From Haemaphysalis longicornis (lineage: Eukaryota > Arthropoda > Arachnida > Ixodida > Ixodidae): 64,000 nucleotides of DNA. This document shows, in pieces, positions 58,097 to 64,000 of the stretch (positions are counted from its first letter, which is position 1; each line of letters opens with the position of its first letter). The notes beneath the pieces are model-generated. The model was not told where the DNA came from and did not search any database. It saw nothing but the letters and a program-made list of their open reading frames with translations. Location: positions 156,220,806-156,284,805 of the forward strand of contig CM023452.1 of NCBI GenBank assembly GCA_013339765.2, in the 5' to 3' direction. Made by a program: the position numbers and the translations under genes.

Positions 58097-59759
58097 CTAT
58101 CGCGGTCACACTTAGTGGGAACACGGGAGCGCGTGGCCCGAGCTACTACTAGAGCTTCCTAACGGCGCCGCGCGGAAACAGCACGCATGCGCGTTGTGAG
58201 GGTCCGGAGAGTACAGAGCTTATCACGCGCATCGCGTCAACGGGCCGCAGCGCGTCGTCTGCTACATGCGAGCTGCCGGCGCTAAACAGCATGCGTTGCC
58301 AGCGGCCGTGAACCGCAGTAATAAACAACTGCAGATGTCTAGTTTTTTTTTTCTTTTGCAGATAACAATTGTCCCCTCCAGCTCCGCAATAGGCAGAACC
58401 ATAACTTTACGAACTTTGTTTGAAGATAAATACATTTTGTATGCTTTTCAAGGCAAAATGTATCAGCGATGGGCTTATCGCTGACGCGAGCGCGCAAATT
58501 ATTAACAAATAAAAAGTAACAAAGGTGCTGTAAAGTAAATGGCCGAGAGAAACACTTTATTTATAGCTTTTCTAATAAAAGATGGTGGTCTGGGCCAGTA
58601 AAAAATAATAAGGAACCAGTTGTGACGCCCTTACTAGTGCGTCATGTCGCCGTTGACTTCCACGACAGCAGACATTCCTGACGGGAGCGATTCGTAGAGC
58701 GCTGTCACAAGTGAGGTGTCGCTTGCCAGCCGCTGCCATTCGGCGAGCACTGCGGCCCACAGCTCGTCCTCAGTGGCCGAAGGCATGGGGGTCCGGTTCA
58801 GCGCCACTTTCACGCGATCCCAAAGATTCTCGATGATGCTGAGGTCGGCTCTTTTTGGCACCCATGCCAGCTGCTTGTTGCCGGTCTGCTGAAGGTGTGC
58901 CTGCACCGAGGGGGTCGTATGGGCGGGCGCCAGGGCCAAACCCCAGGCAGTGTGGCCTCGAGGTGCGTCCCGGATTCGCCCTTCGTAGTGGTATGCTTGG
59001 ACAATCCTATTCACCGTATGCAGGGTCCTGCTCAGGAGTTCCCTGATTGGTCGCAGGCAGTAGCCCTTCTTCGACAATGCGCCGATCCGGCACCTGTCTT
59101 CTTCAGGAACTCTTGGCATGTTGAGATGCTACGGCCCTTCCGTCACTGGCGCGATTGTGGGCGCATTTTATAGCGCCTCTTAACCCAAAGAATTTCCGGA
59201 AAGCGGTGGCAGTTTGTTGATGAAGTAAAAACATCCACAAAAGATATATATGCGCAGATCCCTACATCCCTGTCGTAAAACGTATTTCAACATGGCCGGC
59301 GTTGCGGGCATATTTACGCCCACAAAGACAAAATTTCTCTTAAAGATGACACCACCACAGACGATGCGGGCAGTGGCCGCGCATAGCCAGTGTGGTCACG
59401 CATCAAAGATTCATCAGCTCGCGGTGACAATTCTTGCTTGTGAACGCCAAGGCGGCAGAATAGCGGTGCGCATCTGAGGAACGAACCGCGATGTGATTTT
59501 TATTTCCAGCAACAAATTGCTGCGTATCTGCAAATGCGGTTCACGGCGGCTGGCAACGTCTGCTGCTCGTTTAGCGCCGGCAGCTCGCATTGAGCAGACG
59601 ACGCGCTGCCGCCCAGTGACGCGATGCGCGGGATGAGCTCTGTACTCTCCGGGCCCTCACAACGCGCATGCGTGCTGTTTCCGCGCGGCGCCGTTAGGAA
59701 GCTCTAGTAGTACCTCGCGCCACGCGCTCCCGTGTTCTCACTAAGTGTGACCGCGATAG
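58097..59759 (-). mobile_element. Tc1/mariner-like element with ~225-bp terminal inverted repeats
   Basis: It starts CTATCGCGGTCACACTTAG and ends with the reverse complement; TA flanks both sides (58095-58096, 59760-59761). The arms 58097-58319 and 59535-59759 are close to identical. A minus-strand transposase remnant lies between them. Length 1663 bases, near the usual size, but the gene is internally deleted, so the element could move only with transposase supplied elsewhere. An AATAAA on the minus strand after the gene is retained. Confidence 0.9.
58634..59119 (-). pseudogene. Tc1/mariner transposase, internally deleted
   Basis: An open frame of 161 codons starts MPRVPEEDRCRIGALSKKGY and continues CLRPIRELLSRTLHTVNRIV, a helix-turn-helix DNA-binding domain. 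It then passes directly to LAPAHTTPSVQAHLQQTGNK, WVPKRADLSIIENLWDRVKV and ATEDELWAAVLAEW, the C-terminal third. The region with the first catalytic Asp and the second Asp (normally DNAPAHT) is gone; only the final Glu (IIENLW) remains. Reading stays in frame across the deletion. It might act as a DNA-binding competitor if expressed, but that is speculation. Confidence 0.88.
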
Positions 59760-59761
59760 TA

Positions 59762-61140
59762 CCACAAAGCGCTCCGCTCCAACCGTTGGCAGCATCGTCC
59801 CGTAGTTCACCGTGCCCGCCGGGCACGATACTAAACGTGTTCACCGACGATACAACCCACCTAGTAACTCCACGCACAGCAAAAATTAAGTGCACACCAA
59901 ATCAACAAGGAAAAACGAATGCAAATGTGCCCCACCAAAACACGCGAGGGGCGTTTCCTAGCAGACGAACATTAGGAGCGCCTTTCTGAACACTACTAGA
60001 CTGCATCACAGAGCAATGACATGTGCCATTCTTCAGAGGGTGCTACAAATAAGGTTTTTCAGAATGGACAACATTTTCATAAATTATTTGCACACTGGGC
60101 CTAAATAAATGGGATTCAGAAATAAATATCGTACGTAAAATATAAATGTTGTTTTATTGTAGAACAAAACTTGGTTTTTTGTTACTAGTGTTTGTTCCCT
60201 CCTCACCTAGTCACGCTTCAATCGCCGCTCCCATAAGCCCCCTTGCTGATGTCGCTGGCCATAGGTTCTGAACCACTTTTCGCCCGAAGCTTCGCTACTA
60301 TTTATATTTACCTTGATGTAGACGTGCTCCCTCAAAGCACAAACACAAAGAATTTAAAGCCCCGCTCGCAGTTTGTAAGACCGAGGGTGCCTCAATGAGC
60401 GCGCGTGTCAAAGCACCCTAGTAAGACCGTGCAGAAGCTTGTAATCCCTGCTGTAGCATTTCATGTGAAAAAAAGGAAATAAAGATCGCGGTGCTATTTT
60501 TAAGCGGCCTTCGTTTAGGTGATGATAAACAAAGAATGATTGAAAGGTAGATGGCGATTTGGTTGGATTCGCGCATGTTTTGTTTATTGTGCGGTACCAC
60601 TTATAAGTGCAGATTTTTGCGGCTCCCACGACATACGTTACAGGCGGCCTACACTGTATCTACAAAAAATTGGTTGTTTCCTCTTCCATAGGAACCGGTA
60701 AAACACGAAAGTGAAATGTGCATTCAAAGGACCAGCTGAATGTTTATTGTGCATCGATATGAACTTGCACGTCGCTATTTCGTCAGAATGGCATCTGCTG
60801 CAGATCGCGGAGGCCACGCAGCACCACCTGAAAGGAAGGCTATAAGGTGCGTTTGTCGTCTCGTTCACGCGTCGGCTCCTAGCGCAGTCGCAAGAGCGCC
60901 GCGTGCCTGCCCTTGCGGCGATCGAAACCGGGCGCCGCCGCTTCAATGGCACTTTTTCTGGCCACGTCACTTCAGTTACGGATATCACGCCACCAAAATC
61001 TTTGTGTAGTCGGGCATGAAACACTTTCGTGTTAAAAAACAATTGGCTCGGGGAGGGGGGGTACGGGATGACACACCTGAGTGGCCAGCCACACTCGTGC
61101 CCAAATTAAACATATACGACTTGAGCATGGTTATCTGACC
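59762..61140. other. Unassigned
   Basis: About 1.4 kb with no recognised gene or repeat. Short frames on both strands show no motif. Confidence 0.35.
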
Positions 61141-62695
61141 GTTTTGCACTGTAACGTACGTAACGCTACACACGAAAGAATTTGGACACGTTGATTGCTT
61201 ATGTATCTAAATTTACGTTTAGCTTCGATATATCGATACAATCGCGGTTACGGAAACTTGGCTTAGAGAGGGCGAGACAGCAGTAATTCCCGGTTACTAC
61301 ATGCATTCGCAACCTAGAAAATGTTCGGCACGTGAAGGGGGCGTAGCGCTGTTTCTTAGACCGAATGTAGATAGCTGCTATCTCAACAAATGCACGTTTA
61401 CTAAAGACGCAAATTGAATCCCTTTTTGTTCGCATCAAAAGCGGTATCACTGTCGGTGTTGTCTACCGTCCTGCAAACTCAAGCAAAGGCGATTTCATTT
61501 CGGCCACGGAAAGTATTCTGTTATCTACATCGAATGAGTCTTTAATTATTTGTGGTGATTTTAATTTTGATTTGTCAAAGGATGATTGCCCTGATTATAC
61601 ATATTTGCTACCTTCATTTCACGTCCAAAATGTTATCGCAGAACCTACACGAACAACCAATGGCTCGGCGACTTTAATTGATCACATACTATGCAACATT
61701 GATATGAATGTATCTGCTGGTGTATGGGATGTTGATATCGCTGACCACTGCCCAACGTTTGTGTTATTGCCCCTAAAATACCCTAATTCCATGTCTGACG
61801 TGCTCGTGAAACGGACAACTAAAGTAGACTATGATCTCGTAAGAACGTTACTGAATTCTGTCTCTTTTGAAGACATGTATGATGAGAACGTACAGATAGA
61901 GTGTGAAACCTTTGTCAAAGCATTGCAAGGGCAATTGAACAATCAACGCGTCAGTGTTCCCGACATAATTACCAACAAGCAATTTGTCCTTGGTTGAGTA
62001 CTGCTATACTTGACGTGCTAAAAAAAGGATTCATATTAGCCTAGATGGAAGAATAATAAAACAAATGACTACTACCATAGTCAATTTAAGTATTACCGGA
62101 ATAAGTCGGTCGCAATGATGAGGAGGTCAAAAAAACAATATTACACAGATCTTATCGCTCGTCAAGGGGGTGATAATAGGAAGGTCTGGAGAATTGTAAA
62201 CGATGTTATCGGAACGAGCCGGAAATATATTGTTGTACCCGACAACCCGTCTACTGATATCTGTAATTATTTCAATACCTATTTCACAAACATAGGTAAA
62301 ATTGCTAGCAACGGACCTATCGCAGACGAAGCTGAAGATTTTCCAATGACCAATAATATTTTCAATATTAATACAGTAACGCAGGGAGATATAATAGATA
62401 TCGTAAACCAGCTATCGGAGAATAAAGCTGTCGGTTATGACGCAATACAAGCGAAAGTAGTGAAGCAAAACATCGACATTCTGTCTGTTCCCCTTCATCA
62501 TATAATTAATCATGCAATTGACTCCGGTTCTTATCCAAATGTACTTAAAATTACACGAGTTGTTCCAGTATATAAGACTGGAGATCCGAACAATCCAAAT
62601 AGTTACAGACCAATATCTGTATTAAGCGTAACTAATACCATTTTCGAGAAATTAATATCTATACAGCTTAAGAAATATCTCCAGGAAAATAACGT
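61141..62695 (+). mobile_element. CR1/jockey-like LINE ORF2 fragment, interrupted by an I-like LINE
   Basis: Endonuclease and N-terminal RT are present on the plus strand. The 5' end is truncated near 61141-61180. The 3' part is cut off at 62695 by the tail of an opposite-strand LINE; the continuation would lie beyond that insertion, outside the window. Codon usage is AT-rich, unlike the GC-rich LINE at 1.6-8.6 kb. Confidence 0.85.
61230..62695 (+). pseudogene. LINE endonuclease and RT N-terminus
   Basis: IAVTETWLREGETAVIPGYY and SAREGGVALFL give the endonuclease start (61240-61370). IICGDFNFDLSKDD is read at about 61547-61590, TTNGSATLIDHILCNID and VDIADHCPTFVLL follow (61572-61997), so all endonuclease motifs are found but in more than one frame, with a stop at 61995. 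RT begins KKQYYTDLIARQ (62115), SENKAVGYDAIQAKVVKQN, ITRVVPVYKTGDPNNPNSYR and PISVLSVTNTIFEKLISIQL, and ends at the insertion. Catalytic RT motifs are not in the window. Confidence 0.85.
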
Positions 62696-64000
62696 GATGA
62701 TGATGATGATTGTTTGATTTTATTGGCGCAAGGCCGACATGGGCAAAGAGCGCCAAACACAAAGTTATTTGATGAGGAGAGAACACGAAATAAAATCAGT
62801 TAAAAACTATGAGCACGGCCTTATTCTTCACCCTGGCCCTTTAGGCCAGGGTGAAGAATAAGAGTGGTTAAAAGATAAATAAGGTGGCTGGTGTATAGGA
62901 CCAAGGGTAAAACTATGGGTGTATGAGATGAGTTGTAAAAAGTGAACTTCTGATAGGAACTTAAAGGTGCGCTGAACAGAAAACATGGCATCGTCTCCTA
63001 AGAAGTATGACGGGTGTGGTGGAATATGTCGTGTGTGTAGTTGTGGGAAGTGTTTGCGTCGTGTAATGTCGAGTGCTTTACATTGTATGAGGATGTGGAT
63101 CACGGATAGGGCCACTCCGCACCTGCTGCACAGAGGTCTTGGAGATCCAGTGAGAAGGTGCGAGTGCGTTGCATATGTGTACCCTATCCGTAATCTAGCC
63201 AAGGCGACTTCATTGTATATATTGCGTGTGTCGGTGGTGTATGGTCCCAAGTGAGGTTTTATTACGTGTAACTTGTTGTCTGTTTGTTCACTCCAGTGTG
63301 TTTGCCATGTTTCGCGAAGCCGTTGTCTGATGTGTGGTTTCACGTCGGGGTAGGGTAATGAGGTTATGTCCACTGTATTCGAGAGTGCAGCAGCAGCGGC
63401 CATTCGATCTGCTGCTTCGTTCCCGGCTATACCACAGTGGCCAGGGACCCAGCAGAGGACCAGTTCAAATTTGTGGACATACACAGACATAATACCCTTG
63501 ACTATCAGATTGACAGCATGGTTTTTGGAAGACTTTGTTGACGACAATGCCCGCACAACACTGAGGGAATCTGTATATATAATGGATTGTGGGATCGGGC
63601 TTTGAAGTATATGATTAACAACAAGAAGCACACCATACGCCTCTGCCATAAAAATACTAGTATAACTATTCAGCGTTTTTGTGACTTTAAGGCCGGGTCC
63701 ATGCGCAGCGCAGAGCACAGAGCTGGCACTTCTAGAAGCGTCCGTATAAAATTCAGAATATTGATACTTCTGCTGCAAATACAAGAAGTGCTGCAGAATT
63801 GCACATGTGGGAGCTCGGTTTTTATCTATATGTGTAAAAGATGTGTCGCATGATACAGGGCGGAGATGCCATGGTGCTATAAAATCTGTTACAGTAGATT
63901 GGATGGTGTCTAAAAAGGAGACAGAAAGCTCTGACGCTTCCTCTCTAACTCTGATAAAAAACTGATTTAAAAGGATGGTGAGGCATGGATGAAATTTTAA
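62696..64000 (-). mobile_element. I-like LINE with RNase H, 3' part
   Basis: The minus-strand 3' end has GGCGCCAATAAAATCAAACA-type sequence and a short (ATC)n tail at 62696-62711, inserted into the plus-strand LINE. Upstream in the element is an ORF2 with RNase H and a zinc-finger C-terminus; RT lies beyond the right edge. RNase H in ORF2 points to the I group (or a related RNase H-bearing clade). Confidence 0.85.
62828..63784 (-). CDS. LINE ORF2 C-terminus: RNase H and CCHC finger (partial)
   Basis: An uninterrupted frame of 318 codons ending with TAA near 62828. RNase H residues are all present: FYTDASRS (Asp), FMAEAYGVLL (Glu), IYTDSLSVVRALSS (Asp) and HCGIAGNEAADRMA (Asp, with the preceding CWVPGHCG). 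A C-terminal finger follows: PRPLCSRCGVALSVIHILIQ then C (C-x2-C...H...C). The true N-terminus lies beyond 64000, with a likely frame disruption near 63790. The open frame suggests a fairly young copy. Confidence 0.85.
   Translation of the reverse strand: MYLQQKYQYSEFYTDASRSASSVLCAAHGPGLKVTKTLNSYTSIFMAEAYGVLLVVNHILQSPIPQSIIYTDSLSVVRALSSTKSSKNHAVNLIVKGIMSVYVHKFELVLCWVPGHCGIAGNEAADRMAAAAALSNTVDITSLPYPDVKPHIRQRLRETWQTHWSEQTDNKLHVIKPHLGPYTTDTRNIYNEVALARLRIGYTYATHSHLLTGSPRPLCSRCGVALSVIHILIQCKALDITRRKHFPQLHTRHIPPHPSYFLGDDAMFSVQRTFKFLSEVHFLQLISYTHSFTLGPIHQPPYLSFNHSYSSPWPKGPG

Noticed and set aside
55108..64000. Search for the upstream metallopeptidase exons (PA domain, membrane anchor)
   Set aside because: No minus-strand frame with the expected blocks and a G-ending donor was found; the exons are taken to lie beyond the window.

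Overview
The window looks like nuclear DNA of a chelicerate, most likely a hard (ixodid) tick. It has one spliced animal gene with long introns. The rest is a dense set of transposable elements: non-LTR (CR1-like and I-like), Gypsy, Penelope, hAT, Tc1/mariner, THAP-bearing elements and a tRNA-headed SINE. That SINE has the head ...TGGCTCAGTGGCTAAG... and resembles the abundant tick SINEs (Ruka type). Assigning it to ticks is inference from these repeat types; no marker gene settles the species.

The only host gene I can support is on the minus strand. Eight exons between 55107 and 17619 encode the last 378 residues of a glutamate carboxypeptidase II / NAALADase-like M28 metallopeptidase. They cover the peptidase core and the whole C-terminal helical (transferrin-receptor-like dimerisation) domain. 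All seven introns are GT-AG, all phases join, and no stop interrupts the frame. The N-terminal half (membrane anchor, PA domain) must lie beyond the right edge. All zinc ligands are present, but residues that give mammalian GCPII its glutamate preference appear changed.

Layout. 1-17.2 kb, downstream of the gene: a nest of repeats. Two copies of an unclassified ~2.4 kb repeat lie in the same orientation. The first is split by a ~0.77 kb TIR repeat, which is split by a 7 kb CR1-like LINE, which is split by a 1.1 kb hAT; a separate 2.9 kb THAP-bearing segment also splits it. 17.2-17.6 kb: SINE and the probable poly(A) signal. 17.6-55.1 kb: the gene, with its introns filled by a LINE fragment, TIR repeats, a THAP-bearing TIR element (22.3-24.2 kb), hAT and LINE remnants, a decayed Gypsy (32.7-37.8 kb), a 1.6 kb imperfect inverted repeat built from TA-flanked MITEs (43.4-45.0 kb), an inverted pair of Penelope elements (45.1-49.2 kb) and a second Gypsy with a SINE inside (50.6-53.9 kb). 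55.1-64 kb: upstream intron or flank with a Tc1-like element carrying ~225 bp TIRs, and a CR1-like LINE interrupted by an I-like LINE with an intact RNase H.

Nothing here looks like a new multi-gene system. The most interesting points are the metallopeptidase with altered specificity residues, the datable insertion nests, two THAP-bearing elements with clear target duplications, and a hammerhead-like hairpin retained in every Penelope terminus.
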